From Paraburkholderia sp. BL9I2N2 (GTDB lineage: Bacteria; Pseudomonadota; Gammaproteobacteria; Burkholderiales; Burkholderiaceae): a stretch of DNA of 64,000 bases. Positions 8,917-17,568 of the stretch are shown here, piece by piece. The notes below the pieces were generated by a model, which was not told the DNA's origin, ran no database searches, and saw only the letters and a program-made list of their open reading frames with translations. The stretch spans positions 1,674,001-1,738,000 of the forward strand of contig NZ_SMGP01000001.1 of assembly GCF_004339745.1 (NCBI RefSeq), given 5' to 3'. Position numbers and translations under genes: made by a program. Position 1 is the stretch's first letter. The number at the start of each line of letters is the position of its first letter.

Positions 8917-9030
8917 TCAATAGCGATCGTGATAGTGGTTGTGGTAGCCGCCTTCCGGCACCACGATGCAACCGCCCAATGCACTGCCGAGCGTGACAGC
9001 CAGAATGACCAGCGCGAAAATTCTTTTCAT
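8917..9030 (-). CDS. Very small lipoprotein, 37 residues
   Basis: The start is the ATG at 9030, chosen over longer in-frame starts because an AGGAG site lies about eight bases upstream and a lipoprotein signal begins there: MKRIFALVILAVTLGSALGGC, with the lipobox LGGC. Only about 17 residues follow the lipidated cysteine, ending in GGYHNHYHDRY, a His/Tyr-rich tail like that of the adjacent exported protein. Function unknown; a metal-binding envelope lipoprotein is possible. Confidence 0.62.
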   Translation of the reverse strand: MKRIFALVILAVTLGSALGGCIVVPEGGYHNHYHDRY

Positions 9031-9654
9031 GACATTGCTCCTGTTTCCTTGTGACCCGAACTCTACTGAGCCGCGGCATTTCCGGTGTGTTTGTGTGTAA
9101 CAGGACGTGTCGATTGCGATGCATGCCGGCAAGGCGCGCGTCGCTTCAATAGCGTGCGTCAGGGCGCAGCGAGGAGGTAGGGCTCGGCGGGCGGTTGAGC
9201 GCGCAAGCCATTGAACGCGTTGCGGAAAAGACGGCGTGGTCGCGCGTCTCGCGTGTTGCGGGGCGCTGAACGGCGCGTGTAGTGGCAGCCGTCAAGCGTG
9301 TAGTGGCGCCTATCGTTGCAGCTATGTCGTACAGATACATTCGGTTGCAGACTAGCTGTGCCGACCGGCATCGTCGAGCGATTTTTTTGACGCGACCCGT
9401 GCGTGTGCATGCGTTCGCGCGAAGCGCGCGCCTCGATAGCGAACCTGAGCGGCAGCATCGCGGCGATATCGGCGCCATCGCGTCCATGCGTGATCCTCAC
9501 GACGTCGCGTGTGATAAGCACATGAAAAACAAGTGTTTTACGCGCGCCGCCAAGACTGGTTAGATCGCTGGGTCGGCTGTGTGTCAGTCCGCGCGCCGGC
9601 TGACACGCTGAGCCGCCTCGTCCTCGATCGTCCTCACACCAGGAGTTGCATAGC
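9031..9654. other. 624-base gap without a supportable gene
   Basis: Frames open in this stretch are Arg/Ala/Ser-rich shadows without ribosome sites. Seen: a 12-base direct repeat (GCGTGTAGTGGC) starting at 9275 and 9296, that is 21 bases apart, and an AGGAG ribosome site at 9641 belonging to the next gene. The stretch probably holds the promoter of the dioxygenase gene; no clear -35/-10 pair was identified. Confidence 0.5.
9275..9307. repeat. Two 12-base direct repeats 21 bp apart
   Basis: GCGTGTAGTGGC occurs at 9275-9286 and again at 9296-9307. The 21-bp period equals two helical turns, as expected for a tandem regulator-binding site on one DNA face. It lies about 350 bases upstream of the dioxygenase gene. 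The role is unknown. Confidence 0.5.
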
Positions 9655-10587
9655 ATGTCGAACCTCAGTCTCGCGACGTCCAACGCACTGGACATTCATC
9701 CCGTCACTGGCCGCATCGGCGCGGAAATTCGCGGCGTACGCCTGTCGAGCCAGCTTGAGCCGGCCACCGTCGAAGCGATTCGTGCGGCGCTGGTACGTCA
9801 CAAGGTGATATTTTTCCGCGGCCAGACGCACTTGCAGGACGCCGATCAGGAAGCCTTCGCCAAGCTGTTCGGCGAGCCGGTTTCGCATCCCACGGTGCCG
9901 GTGGTGGACGGCACGGACTATCTGCTCGAACTCGACTCGCATCGCGGCGGCCGCGCCAATTCATGGCACACGGACGTGACCTTCGTCGACGCCTATCCGC
10001 AGGCGTCGATCCTGCGCGGCGTGACGATTCCCGAAGTGGGCGGCGACACGGTGTGGGCCAACACGGCGACCGCCTACGACGATCTGCCGCCGCCGCTCAA
10101 AGCGCTCGCCGATCAGCTCTGGGCCGTGCACAGCAACGACTACGACTACGCGAATCACACCAGCGTCGGCGAGCGTGGCCGCGACGCTGAAGCGATCAAG
10201 CGTCATCGCGAGGCGTTCGTGTCGACGCGTTACGAGACCGAGCATCCGGTCGTGCGCGTGCATCCGGAATCCGGCGAAAAGACGCTGATTCTCGGGCACT
10301 TCGTAAAGAGCTTCGTGGGTCTCACGCCGAGCGCGTCGGCGCATCTGCTGGAACTGCTGCAAGGCTACGTGACGCGTCTGGAGAACATCGTGCGCTGGCG
10401 CTGGCAGACGGGCGACGTCGCGATCTGGGACAACCGCGCGACCCAGCACTACGCGGTCAACGACTATGGCGACGCGCACCGCGTGGTGCGTCGCGTGACG
10501 CTGAAGGGCGACGTGCCGGTGAGTGTGGACGGCCGCCGCAGTTTCACGCGCAGCGTGCAGCCGAATCCGGCGGCGAAGGCGGCCTGA
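9655..10587 (+). CDS. TauD/TfdA-family Fe(II)/2-oxoglutarate-dependent dioxygenase
   Basis: 310 residues from the ATG at 9655, which has AGGAG about ten bases upstream. The jelly-roll dioxygenase iron triad is visible: His and Asp in WHTDVTF (about residues 103-105) and the distal His in [12 protein letters not shown] near residue 265, followed by an Arg for 2-oxoglutarate (HRVVRRVT). The family hydroxylates taurine, alkyl sulfates, 2,4-D and related acids, releasing sulfite, aldehyde or phenol. No sulfonate transporter is adjacent; the neighbours are pectin-catabolism genes, so the substrate is open. Its stop is 11 bases from that of the convergent IclR gene. Confidence 0.88.
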   Translation: MSNLSLATSNALDIHPVTGRIGAEIRGVRLSSQLEPATVEAIRAALVRHKVIFFRGQTHLQDADQEAFAKLFGEPVSHPTVPVVDGTDYLLELDSHRGGRANSWHTDVTFVDAYPQASILRGVTIPEVGGDTVWANTATAYDDLPPPLKALADQLWAVHSNDYDYANHTSVGERGRDAEAIKRHREAFVSTRYETEHPVVRVHPESGEKTLILGHFVKSFVGLTPSASAHLLELLQGYVTRLENIVRWRWQTGDVAIWDNRATQHYAVNDYGDAHRVVRRVTLKGDVPVSVDGRRSFTRSVQPNPAAKAA

Positions 10588-10598
10588 CGGCTCGTGGT

Positions 10599-11471
10599 TC
10601 AGCCCGGCTCGGCGGCGATCTGTTGCGGCGCCGGCGCTTGCCGATAACCGAGCCGTGTCGAGATCGCGAGGCCCGATTTCTTGAGCAGCGCGACATAGTG
10701 CGACTTCGTGTCGGCGCCGCAGCGCATGGTCGGAAACGAAATCGACAGGCCGGCGATCACGCGGCCGAAGCGGTCGAACACCGGCACCGCGAGACACCGC
10801 AGACCTTCTTCCTGTTCCTCGTTGTCCTCGCCGTAGCCTTGCTCGCGCACGTGCGGCAAGATGCTCAGCACGGCTTCGGCGGACGAGAGCGTCTTTTGCG
10901 TCGACTTGCGGAATTCGACGTGCGAGAGCACCTCGCGCGCGTCGGCCGGGTCCATCCACGCGAGCAAGACTTTGCCGATCGCGGTGCTGTGCAGCGGGTT
11001 GCGCCGGCCGATGCGCGACTGCATGCGCAGCCCGTAGTCGGCGTCGATCTTGTGAATGTAGATGATGGCGTCTTCGTCGAACGCGCCGAGGTGCACGGCC
11101 TCGCGCGTCGCTTCGCCGATGCGGCGCATCTCGACGTCGGCCTCGCGCACCAGATCGACACTTTCCAGCGCCTTCGCGCCGAGTTCGAACAGACGGATGG
11201 TCAGCCGGTAGCGCTCGGTTTCCACTTCCTGCGTCACGTAGCCGAGCGCCTTGAGCGTCTGGATCACGCGGTGCACGGTGGTCTTCGACATGCCGAGCCG
11301 TTGCGACAGTTCGCTGATGCCGATCTGTCCGCTGTCGCCGATCGCGCCGAGAATCGCGAAGACGCGGCCGATCGACGAGGCCGATTCGCCGCGCTCGCCG
11401 CAGTCGGCATTCTCCGCGTCTTGCGCCTGTGCGGTGCCGTCGTCCTTGCGCTGTTTGCCTGTTGATGCCAT
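10599..11471 (-). CDS. IclR-family transcriptional regulator, KdgR-like
   Basis: 290 residues. After a short charged N-terminus, the winged helix-turn-helix (about 32-95: GISELSQRLGMSKTTVHRVI) is followed by the IclR effector domain (about 110-275) with HLGAFDEDAIIYIHKID, LHSTAIGKVLLAW and a conserved late segment AVPVFDRFGRVIAGLSIS. It lies downstream of kduD and kduI on the same strand, with kdgT divergent from that block. IclR proteins called KdgR repress such genes and respond to 2-keto-3-deoxygluconate. Two palindromic sites in the kduI-kdgT gap are candidate targets. Confidence 0.88.
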   Translation of the reverse strand: MASTGKQRKDDGTAQAQDAENADCGERGESASSIGRVFAILGAIGDSGQIGISELSQRLGMSKTTVHRVIQTLKALGYVTQEVETERYRLTIRLFELGAKALESVDLVREADVEMRRIGEATREAVHLGAFDEDAIIYIHKIDADYGLRMQSRIGRRNPLHSTAIGKVLLAWMDPADAREVLSHVEFRKSTQKTLSSAEAVLSILPHVREQGYGEDNEEQEEGLRCLAVPVFDRFGRVIAGLSISFPTMRCGADTKSHYVALLKKSGLAISTRLGYRQAPAPQQIAAEPG

Positions 11472-11571
11472 TTCCGTCTTCCCTGTCTATCTGTACCCGC
11501 GACGTTCCCGCAATACCGGCACACGCCGGCGAGGCGCCGAGAGCATACCGCGTCCGGCGCGCGCTGCCGAG

Positions 11572-12342
11572 TCAGCGCGCGAGCCAGCCGCCGTCCACCG
11601 CCAGTGTATGCCCATGCACGTAGTCCGAAGCCGACGACGCGAGGAACACCACCGGTCCCGCGAGATCGTCCGGCGTGCCCCAGCGGGCGGCCGGAATGCG
11701 GCTGAGAATCTCGTCGTTGCGCTGCGCGTCGTGGCGCAGCGCGGCCGTGTTCGCGGTCGCCATGTAGCCCGGCGCGATCGCATTGACGTTGATGCCTTGC
11801 GACGCCCATTCGTTCGCGAGCAGCCGCGTCAGTCCGAGCACGCCGCTTTTCGACGCCGTATAGGACGCGACGCGGATGCCGCCTTGAAACGACAGCATCG
11901 ACGCGACGTTGATGATCTTGCCGCCGCTTTGCTGCTTCACGAACTGCCGTGCGGCGGCCTGCGAGAGAAAGAACAGGCTTTTCAGATTGACGTCCACCAC
12001 GGCGTCCCAGTCGGCTTCGGTGAAATCGAGCGCGTCGTCGCGGCGGATGATGCCCGCGTTGTTCACCAGCACGTCGACGCGGCCGAAGGCTTCAACCGCG
12101 GCGCGCACGATGTCCTCGACCGGCGCGATCGAGCCGAGATCGGCGCGCACGTCGGCGAAGCGGCGTCCGCGGGCTTCGACGCGTGCTGCGGTGTCGCCGG
12201 CGTCGGCGCGGCTTACGCCGACGATGTCGCAACCAGCGGCGGCGAGCGCGACCGCCATGCCGGCGCCGAGGCCCGTGTTGCTGCCGGTGACGATGGCGAC
12301 GCGGCCGGTGAGATCAAAGGGGTTCACGATGTTCGAGCCCAT
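11572..12342 (-). CDS. kduD: 2-dehydro-3-deoxy-D-gluconate 5-dehydrogenase (SDR), KduD
   Basis: 256 residues, classical SDR: TGSNTGLG cofactor motif at about residues 19-26, NNAG near 93-96, the catalytic Ser in NVASMLSFQGG and YTASK near 160-164. The PF-DLTGRVAIVTG start and length match KduD, which interconverts 2,5-diketo-3-deoxygluconate and 2-keto-3-deoxygluconate with NAD(H) in pectin and uronate breakdown. It sits 52 bases downstream of kduI on the same strand, and kdgT is divergent, which strongly supports the assignment. The SDR at 4109 is a relative but belongs to a different operon. Confidence 0.92.
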   Translation of the reverse strand: MGSNIVNPFDLTGRVAIVTGSNTGLGAGMAVALAAAGCDIVGVSRADAGDTAARVEARGRRFADVRADLGSIAPVEDIVRAAVEAFGRVDVLVNNAGIIRRDDALDFTEADWDAVVDVNLKSLFFLSQAAARQFVKQQSGGKIINVASMLSFQGGIRVASYTASKSGVLGLTRLLANEWASQGINVNAIAPGYMATANTAALRHDAQRNDEILSRIPAARWGTPDDLAGPVVFLASSASDYVHGHTLAVDGGWLAR

Positions 12343-12394
12343 GTCGTGCGGTCGTAGTGGCAGAGGTCAAAAAGCGGCGTAAAAAAGCGGCCCA

Positions 12395-13231
12395 TCAACG
12401 CAAGGCCCGAACCGCGATGTGATCCATGTCGCTGAACACCTGGTTTTCACCGACCATGCCCCAGATGAACGTGTACGCCTGCGTGCCGACGCCCGAGTGA
12501 ATCGACCAGCTCGGCGAGATCACCGCCTGCTCGTTGTGCACGAGAATGTGCCGCGTCTCGTTCGGCTCGCCCATCATGTGAAAGACGGCGGCGTCGTCGG
12601 CGACGTTGAAGTAGAAATACACCTCCATGCGGCGCTCGTGCGTATGGCACGGCATGGTGTTCCACAGGCTGCCGGGTTCGAGTTTGGTCATGCCCATGGA
12701 AAGCTGGCAGGTGGGCAGCACCTCGGGAACGATGAACTTGTAGATCGTGCGGCGGTTGCTCGTGGCGGGGTCGCCGAGAGTTTGCGGCGAGGCCTGCGCG
12801 AGCGAGATCGTGCGGGTCGGATACGACGTGTGAGCAGGCGCGCAGTTCAGATAGAACTTCGCCGGACGTGCGGCGTCGTCGCTGCCGAAGGCGATGGCCT
12901 GCGCACCTTGGCCGATGTAGATCGCCTCTTCGTTGCGCACTGTGTAGCGCGTACCGTCCACGTCGACCCAGCCGTCGCCGCCGATGTTGATCGCGCCGAG
13001 TTCGCGCCGCTCCAGCAGATAGCTCACGCCGATCGTCTTGCCGAGCGAACTGGGCACCTCGACCGCGCGCGCCACCGGCATCACGCCGCCGACGATGATC
13101 CGGTCGATATGGCTATAGGTCAGCTTCAGCGCATCGCGCTCGAACACCTGATCGACCAGAAACGCCTTGCGCAGCCCGTCGGTATCCAGCGTCTTCGCGT
13201 ATTCGCTGTTGATGGCCTGTCTCACTTCCAT
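12395..13231 (-). CDS. kduI: 5-dehydro-4-deoxy-D-glucuronate isomerase, KduI
   Basis: 278 residues, the usual KduI length, a bicupin fold. The zinc site is visible as [16 protein letters not shown] (two His and a Glu) plus the later His in [11 protein letters not shown]. The enzyme converts 4-deoxy-L-threo-5-hexosulose uronate, from unsaturated galacturonate, to 3-deoxy-D-glycero-2,5-hexodiulosonate, the substrate of KduD encoded next. GGAG precedes the ATG. The gene is divergent from kdgT, and the 270-base gap between them carries two palindromes likely bound by the IclR regulator. Confidence 0.95.
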   Translation of the reverse strand: MEVRQAINSEYAKTLDTDGLRKAFLVDQVFERDALKLTYSHIDRIIVGGVMPVARAVEVPSSLGKTIGVSYLLERRELGAINIGGDGWVDVDGTRYTVRNEEAIYIGQGAQAIAFGSDDAARPAKFYLNCAPAHTSYPTRTISLAQASPQTLGDPATSNRRTIYKFIVPEVLPTCQLSMGMTKLEPGSLWNTMPCHTHERRMEVYFYFNVADDAAVFHMMGEPNETRHILVHNEQAVISPSWSIHSGVGTQAYTFIWGMVGENQVFSDMDHIAVRALR

Positions 13232-13282
13232 TGTTCTTTCTCCGCTGGGGTTGTGGGCTCGACTGTAGCGCAGAAATACAGC

Positions 13283-13301
13283 TTCGGAACAGTGGTCCGA
13301 A
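13283..13301. promoter_or_regulatory. Candidate IclR/KdgR operator 1 (GGAAC-N3-GGTCC type)
   Basis: A 19-base imperfect palindrome with arms TTCGGA and TCCGAA around a 7-base centre, 52 bases upstream of the kduI start codon. Its core (GGAACAGTGGTCC) is close to the second palindrome 100 bases away, suggesting two copies of one regulator's site. Confidence 0.5.
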
Positions 13302-13382
13302 AATATTGCGACGCCGCATCACGGCTGGCAAGGCTTTCAAAGAACACGCGGGTAAACGATGAGCACTATTTCTAACAGAAGC

Positions 13383-13395
13383 GGAACAGCGTTCC
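13383..13395. promoter_or_regulatory. Candidate IclR/KdgR operator 2 (GGAAC-AGC-GTTCC)
   Basis: A perfect 5+3+5 palindrome in the kduI-kdgT gap, 107 bases upstream of kdgT. The shared GGAACAG core with the site at 13283 and the presence of an IclR-family gene in the same block support operator function. A plausible downstream -10 is the GCTATATTG stretch near 13405. Confidence 0.52.
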
Positions 13396-13501
13396 TTTCA
13401 CGGTGCTATATTGCGCCGAAAGGGAGCAGCCCGGCGTCAGAACGGGGTCATTACCCAGGGTGAATTACCCAATAACTGGACGCGAAGTCCATGGAGGAGG
13501 C

Positions 13502-14518
13502 ATGAAGCTCAAGAAGGCCATCGACCGCATTCCTGGCGGCCTGATGTTGGTGCCGTTGCTGCTCGGCGCCTGCGTCCACACGTTTGCGCCGGGCGCGGGC
13601 AAGTACTTCGGCTCGTTCACCAATGGGTTGATCTCCGGCACCGTGCCGATTCTGGCGGTGTGGTTCTTCTGCATGGGCGCGACCATCGATCTGCGGGCGA
13701 CCGGCACGGTGCTGCGCAAGTCGGGCACGCTGCTGGTGACGAAAATGCTCGTGGCGTGGATCGCGACGATCATCGCGTCGCACTTCATTCCGATCGACGG
13801 CGTCAAGGCGGGGCTCTTCGCCGGCCTTTCGGTGCTGGCGATCACGACGTCGATGGACATGACCAACGGCGGTCTCTACGCGGCTGTGATGCAGCAATAC
13901 GGGACCAAGGAAGAGGCGGGCGCGTTCGTGCTGATGTCGATCGAATCGGGGCCACTCGTCAGCATGATCATTCTCGGCGCGACCGGCGTGGCGTTCTTCG
14001 AACCGCGTCTGTTCGTCGGCGCGGTGCTGCCGTTTCTGGTCGGCTTCACGCTGGGTAACCTGGATGGCGAATTGCGCGAGTTCTTCGGCCGTTGCGTGCA
14101 TCCGCTGATTCCGTTCTTCGGCTTTGCGCTCGGCAACGGCATCGACCTCAGCGTGATCGCGAAGAGCGGCTTGCCGGGCATCGTGCTGGGTCTCGGCGTG
14201 ATCGTCGTGACGGGCATTCCGCTGATTCTCGCGGACCGCTGGATCGCCGGCGGCAATGGGGCGGCGGGGCTGGCGGCGTCGTCGACGGCGGGGGCCGCGG
14301 TGGCGAATCCGGCGATCATCGGCGAAATGATTCCGAGCTTCAAGCCGCTGGTGCCGGCCGCGACCGCGATGGTCGCGACGGCCTGCCTCGTGACCGCCAT
14401 TCTGGTGCCGATCCTCACGGCGATGTGGGTGCGCCGGCATCATGCGCGCGATGCGTTACGCGAGGAGTTCGCGGCGGCCAACACGCCGCCGCTGAATGAG
14501 CGGGATGTGCATGTGTAG
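13502..14518 (+). CDS. kdgT: 2-keto-3-deoxygluconate permease, KdgT
   Basis: 338 residues from the ATG at 13502, which follows a GGAGG box by four bases. About ten hydrophobic helices. The start [22 protein letters not shown] and the internal [11 protein letters not shown] and [14 protein letters not shown] are characteristic of the KdgT family, inner-membrane proton symporters for 2-keto-3-deoxygluconate and related unsaturated-uronate products. Divergent from kduI/kduD, with shared candidate operators. It ends before an inverted-repeat terminator shared with the convergent acetyltransferase gene. Confidence 0.93.
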   Translation: MKLKKAIDRIPGGLMLVPLLLGACVHTFAPGAGKYFGSFTNGLISGTVPILAVWFFCMGATIDLRATGTVLRKSGTLLVTKMLVAWIATIIASHFIPIDGVKAGLFAGLSVLAITTSMDMTNGGLYAAVMQQYGTKEEAGAFVLMSIESGPLVSMIILGATGVAFFEPRLFVGAVLPFLVGFTLGNLDGELREFFGRCVHPLIPFFGFALGNGIDLSVIAKSGLPGIVLGLGVIVVTGIPLILADRWIAGGNGAAGLAASSTAGAAVANPAIIGEMIPSFKPLVPAATAMVATACLVTAILVPILTAMWVRRHHARDALREEFAAANTPPLNERDVHV

Positions 14519-14534
14519 AGCAGGGTGGAGGCGG

Positions 14535-14565
14535 CTCGCTTGCGCTTTTCAGAAGCGTGAGCGGG
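14535..14565. terminator. Stem-loop between convergent kdgT and acetyltransferase genes
   Basis: Arms CTCGCTTGCGCTT and AAGCGTGAGCGGG pair over 13 positions with a few mismatches or G-U pairs around the loop TTCAG. It lies 17 bases after the kdgT stop and 17 bases from the end of the acetyltransferase gene on the other strand. No pure T run follows, so it is a moderate bidirectional terminator candidate. Confidence 0.5.
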
Positions 14566-14581
14566 CCGCGCGCTGGTGGCT

Positions 14582-15181
14582 TTACCGCGCCAGCTTCGCC
14601 TCCAGCATCGCCTTCACCTCGTCCCATTCCTCGTCGATGATGCTAAAGCGCACCGAGTTGCGCTTACGCCCATCCGGCATGATGCGTTCGTGCCGGACCA
14701 CGCCTTCCTGTTTCGCGCCGATGCGCAGAATCGCCGCGCGCGATTTCTCGTTGAGTTCGTCGGTGGTGAATTGCACGCGCACGCATTGCATCGCTTCGAA
14801 TGCGTGGCACAGCAGCAGATACTTAGCCTCGGTATTCACCGCCGAGCGCTGCACCGATTCGCTCAGCCACGTGTGGCCGATTTCGAGTTTGCGATTGACC
14901 CGGTCGATCTTCCAGAACCGCGTGCTGCCGACCAGCGCGCCAGTGTCGCGCCGCACGATCACGAATGGCATCACGGTGCCGGCCGCGCGGCCTTCGAGCG
15001 CCGTTGCGATGTAGCTGTCGATGCTGCCGGGTCCGGGCACCACGGTCAGCTTCATATTCCACAATTGCCCGTCCGCGGCGGCGTCGAGCAAAGCTTGCGC
15101 ATGGTCCCGCTGAAGCGGTCGCAGCTCCACGGTCTTGCCGGTCAGCGTGGCTTGCATGAGTTGTTGGGTGGTGTCGTTCAT
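14582..15181 (-). CDS. GNAT-family N-acetyltransferase (RimJ/RimL-like)
   Basis: 199 residues. The GNAT fold is indicated by the beta4/alpha3 area (GSTRFWKIDRVNRKLEIGHTWL) and the acetyl-CoA end (LLCHAFEAMQCVRVQFTTDELNEKSRAAILRIGAKQEG), the latter close to the RimJ/RimL consensus of a neutral-residue turn plus N..S..A. Such enzymes acetylate N-termini of ribosomal proteins, amino acids or small amines; the target here is unknown. The start is uncertain: a strong rho-independent terminator of the upstream gene lies only six bases before the ATG and leaves no ribosome site. A start at residue 9 (MQATLTGK) is the alternative. Confidence 0.85.
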   Translation of the reverse strand: MNDTTQQLMQATLTGKTVELRPLQRDHAQALLDAAADGQLWNMKLTVVPGPGSIDSYIATALEGRAAGTVMPFVIVRRDTGALVGSTRFWKIDRVNRKLEIGHTWLSESVQRSAVNTEAKYLLLCHAFEAMQCVRVQFTTDELNEKSRAAILRIGAKQEGVVRHERIMPDGRKRNSVRFSIIDEEWDEVKAMLEAKLAR

Positions 15182-15187
15182 GGCAAT

Positions 15188-15219
15188 AAAAAAGGTCCGC
15201 GAGCGACGGCTCGCGGACC
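15188..15219 (-). terminator. Strong rho-independent terminator of the semialdehyde dehydrogenase gene
   Basis: Perfect 11-bp stem (GGTCCGCGAGC at 15194-15204 with GCTCGCGGACC at 15209-15219) and a 4-base loop, followed on the minus strand by TTTTTT (15193-15188). It begins 49 bases after the stop codon of the dehydrogenase gene. It abuts the acetyltransferase start codon, so the two genes should not be freely cotranscribed. Confidence 0.88.
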
Positions 15220-15268
15220 CGGTACGGTGGCGTAAAAAGAGGCGACCGGTAAGCCGCCTCGGTCCGTC

Positions 15269-16711
15269 TTAAACCGACATCACCGATACCGCCTTGGTGA
15301 CCAGATAGCCTTCCATCGCTTCCGGGCCGCCTTCCGAACCGTAGCCCGAATCCTTCACGCCACCGAACGGCATTTCCGGCGACGGCGTGGCCGGCTGGTT
15401 GATCCACAGCATGCCGACTTCCAGTTGCTGCGACAGCAGATGCACGTTGGTGAACGACTTCGTGAACGCGTAGCCCGCCAGACCGTACGGCAGACGATTG
15501 GCTTCGGCGATCGCTTCCTCGAGCTTGTCAAAGCCGCGAATCGCGGCGATCGGGCCGAACGGCTCGTTGTTGAACACGTCCGATTCGAGCGATACGTTGG
15601 TCAGCACAGTCGGCGCAAAGAAGTTGCCTTCCGAGCCCACGCGTTCGCCGCCAGTTTCGACCTTGGCGCCGGTCTTGCGCGCGTCGTCGAGCACCTTGCT
15701 CATCGCGGTGAGACGGCGTGCGTTGGCGAGCGGGCCGAGCGTGGTGCCTTCGGCGAGGCCGTCGCCGAGCTTGAGGCCTTCAGCGTGCTTGACCAGCGCC
15801 GCGGCGAATTCTTCGCGGATGCTGTTGTGCACGAGAAAGCGCGTCGGCGAGATGCAGACCTGACCGGCATTGCGGAACTTCGCACCGCCCGCGGCTTTCA
15901 CGGCGAGCGCCACGTCGGCGTCTTCGGCCACGATGACCGGCGCATGACCGCCCAGTTCCATCGTCGCGCGCTTCATGTGCGCGCCGGCCAGTGCCGCCAG
16001 TTGCTTGCCGACCGGCGTCGAGCCGGTGAACGTGACCTTGCGGATCACCGGATGCGGAATCAGGTAGCTCGAAATTTCAGCCGGGTCGCCGAACACGAGG
16101 CCGACCGTGCCCGCCGGCACACCGGCTTCGACGAAAGCCTGCAGCAGCGCAGCCGGCGATGCCGGGGTTTCTTCCGGCGCCTTGACGAGGAACGAGCAGC
16201 CGCACGCGAGCGCGGCGCTCAGCTTGCGCACCACCTGGTTGACCGGGAAGTTCCACGGCGTGAAGGCGGCTACCGGGCCGATCGGTTCCTTGAGCACCAG
16301 TTGCTGCGCCGCGAGATTGCGCGACGGCACGATCCGGCCGTAGACACGACGGCCTTCGTCGGCGAACCATTCGATGATGTCCGCCGCCGCCAGCACTTCG
16401 ACGCGTGCTTCGGCGAACGGCTTGCCCTGTTCCAGCGTCATCAGGCGGCCGATGTCCGAGGCGCGCTCGCGCACCAGCGCGGCGGCCTTGCGCATGGTCG
16501 TGGCGCGCTCGTTGGCCGGCACTTTGCGCCAGGCTTCGAAGCCGCGCTGCGCGGCGGCCAGCGCCCGGTCCAGATCGGCAATGCCGGCGTGCGCCACTTT
16601 GCCGATGGCCTTGCCGGTGGCAGGGTTGATGACGTCGAGCGTCTTGCCGCTGGCGGCGTCGCACCACTCGCCGTTGATCAGAAGTCGGGTATCCGTATAG
16701 TTCGAGGCCAT
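15269..16711 (-). CDS. gabD: NAD(P)-dependent succinate-semialdehyde dehydrogenase-like aldehyde dehydrogenase, GabD family
   Basis: 480 residues from the ATG at 16711, preceded by an AGGAA box; the longer frame from 16762 adds 17 residues without family similarity. Aldehyde dehydrogenase superfamily: the [11 protein letters not shown] cofactor segment, [11 protein letters not shown], the catalytic Glu in [11 protein letters not shown] (about residue 252) and the catalytic Cys in [12 protein letters not shown] (about 286). The C-terminus ([15 protein letters not shown]) fits GabD-type enzymes oxidising succinate semialdehyde to succinate; 2,5-dioxovalerate or related semialdehydes of sugar-acid breakdown are a real alternative given the nearby uronate genes. 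Monocistronic, with its own terminator. Confidence 0.87.
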   Translation of the reverse strand: MASNYTDTRLLINGEWCDAASGKTLDVINPATGKAIGKVAHAGIADLDRALAAAQRGFEAWRKVPANERATTMRKAAALVRERASDIGRLMTLEQGKPFAEARVEVLAAADIIEWFADEGRRVYGRIVPSRNLAAQQLVLKEPIGPVAAFTPWNFPVNQVVRKLSAALACGCSFLVKAPEETPASPAALLQAFVEAGVPAGTVGLVFGDPAEISSYLIPHPVIRKVTFTGSTPVGKQLAALAGAHMKRATMELGGHAPVIVAEDADVALAVKAAGGAKFRNAGQVCISPTRFLVHNSIREEFAAALVKHAEGLKLGDGLAEGTTLGPLANARRLTAMSKVLDDARKTGAKVETGGERVGSEGNFFAPTVLTNVSLESDVFNNEPFGPIAAIRGFDKLEEAIAEANRLPYGLAGYAFTKSFTNVHLLSQQLEVGMLWINQPATPSPEMPFGGVKDSGYGSEGGPEAMEGYLVTKAVSVMSV

Positions 16712-17030
16712 GCTGGGGTTCCTGTATAGGGGAAAACGACAGGTCGCGCGGTCGTGAAACATTGGGCTGGACCTGCGCGGCCATGGGTGGACTGCCGATA
16801 ACCAAACATCTTATCTGATTGTGTGAAATCGCACCGGCGGCCTGCCCGGACTTGGTGCGCGGCACGCGTCTTGCGGCTCGGCTGTTGCGGCGGCGGAAAA
16901 CCGGGCGAAGCAGCGCCGCGCAAAGAAGCGTAGAGTCGAGCAGCGGTGACAGGATCCGGCGCACACCCGCGGCGGCGGGCGAAGCTCGGCGAATGCAGCC
17001 CAATCAACCCAGATGCACAGAGGAATCGAC
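16712..17030. other. 319-base gap between divergent dehydrogenase and cold-shock genes
   Basis: Promoters for the two divergent genes must lie here. No gene, clear -35/-10 pair or palindrome stands out. Frames open across it are Arg/Ala-rich shadows. A long untranslated leader, usual for cold-shock mRNAs, could occupy the part next to 17030. Confidence 0.5.
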
Positions 17031-17234
17031 ATGCCAACCGGTACAGTGAAATGGTTTAACGACGCAAAAGGCTTTGGTTTCATCACCCCCGACGACGGCG
17101 GCGAAGATCTGTTCGCCCACTTCTCGGAGATTCGTTCCGAAGGTTTCAAGTCCTTGCAGGAAAACCAGAAGGTCAGCTTTGAAATCAAGCAGGGGCCGAA
17201 GGGCAAACAGGCGGCGGATATCAAGCCGGTCTGA
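17031..17234 (+). CDS. cspA: Cold-shock protein, CspA family
   Basis: 67 residues, one OB-fold cold-shock domain. [18 protein letters not shown] carries RNP1 (KGFGFI), and DLFAHFSEI carries RNP2 in the bacterial form. It binds single-stranded RNA/DNA and acts as an RNA chaperone in the cytoplasm. The start is ATG at 17031 with AGAGG upstream. Monocistronic, followed by an inverted repeat at 17239-17276. Cold induction cannot be judged from sequence. Confidence 0.95.
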   Translation: MPTGTVKWFNDAKGFGFITPDDGGEDLFAHFSEIRSEGFKSLQENQKVSFEIKQGPKGKQAADIKPV

Positions 17235-17238
17235 CGTC

Positions 17239-17276
17239 ATGGCCGGTTCGCGCGCGCAACGCGTGCGGCCGGCCAT
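17239..17276 (+). terminator. Inverted repeat after cspA, possible terminator
   Basis: ATGGCCGG (17239-17246) pairs with CCGGCCAT (17269-17276), and the interior CGCGCGC/GCGTGCG extends the stem. It starts five bases after the cspA stop codon. No T run follows, so termination efficiency is uncertain; it could instead protect the 3' end. Confidence 0.5.
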
Positions 17277-17442
17277 CAATCTGCATGATCCCCACATCGA
17301 AAAAAGCGGCTCGTTCACACGCTTGACATGAAGCGCCGTAAACCGGATTTTGTCCGCTCGATCCTGGTTGCCGCACGTGGTCCGACGCCAGTTTCCAGGC
17401 ACATGGAACAGCGCCGCGGGTATCGTCAGCGTCCGTATTTTC

Positions 17443-17475
17443 CTTAAGGTTTCCTTCAGCTTTGCTCCGTAGTAT
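17443..17475 (+). promoter_or_regulatory. PmrA/QseB-type box plus -10 element upstream of hpnJ
   Basis: A direct repeat CTTAAG (17443-17448), five bases, CTTCAG (17454-17459), then ten bases and TAGTAT (17470-17475), about 94 bases before the hpnJ ATG. This matches the architecture of promoters activated by PmrA/QseB-type OmpR-family regulators, whose box replaces the -35. The same 17-base box with the same spacing to a -10 recurs at 23414, next to a gene for exactly such a regulator (22636-23295). Confidence 0.75.
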
Positions 17476-17568
17476 TTGCGCGATTCCCCCGCCGGGTGGC
17501 GGGCAATAGTTCCGATAGTTTGGCGACAGAGAACTGAAAGCGCCGATACAAGGCTTGCTGGAGCATCC

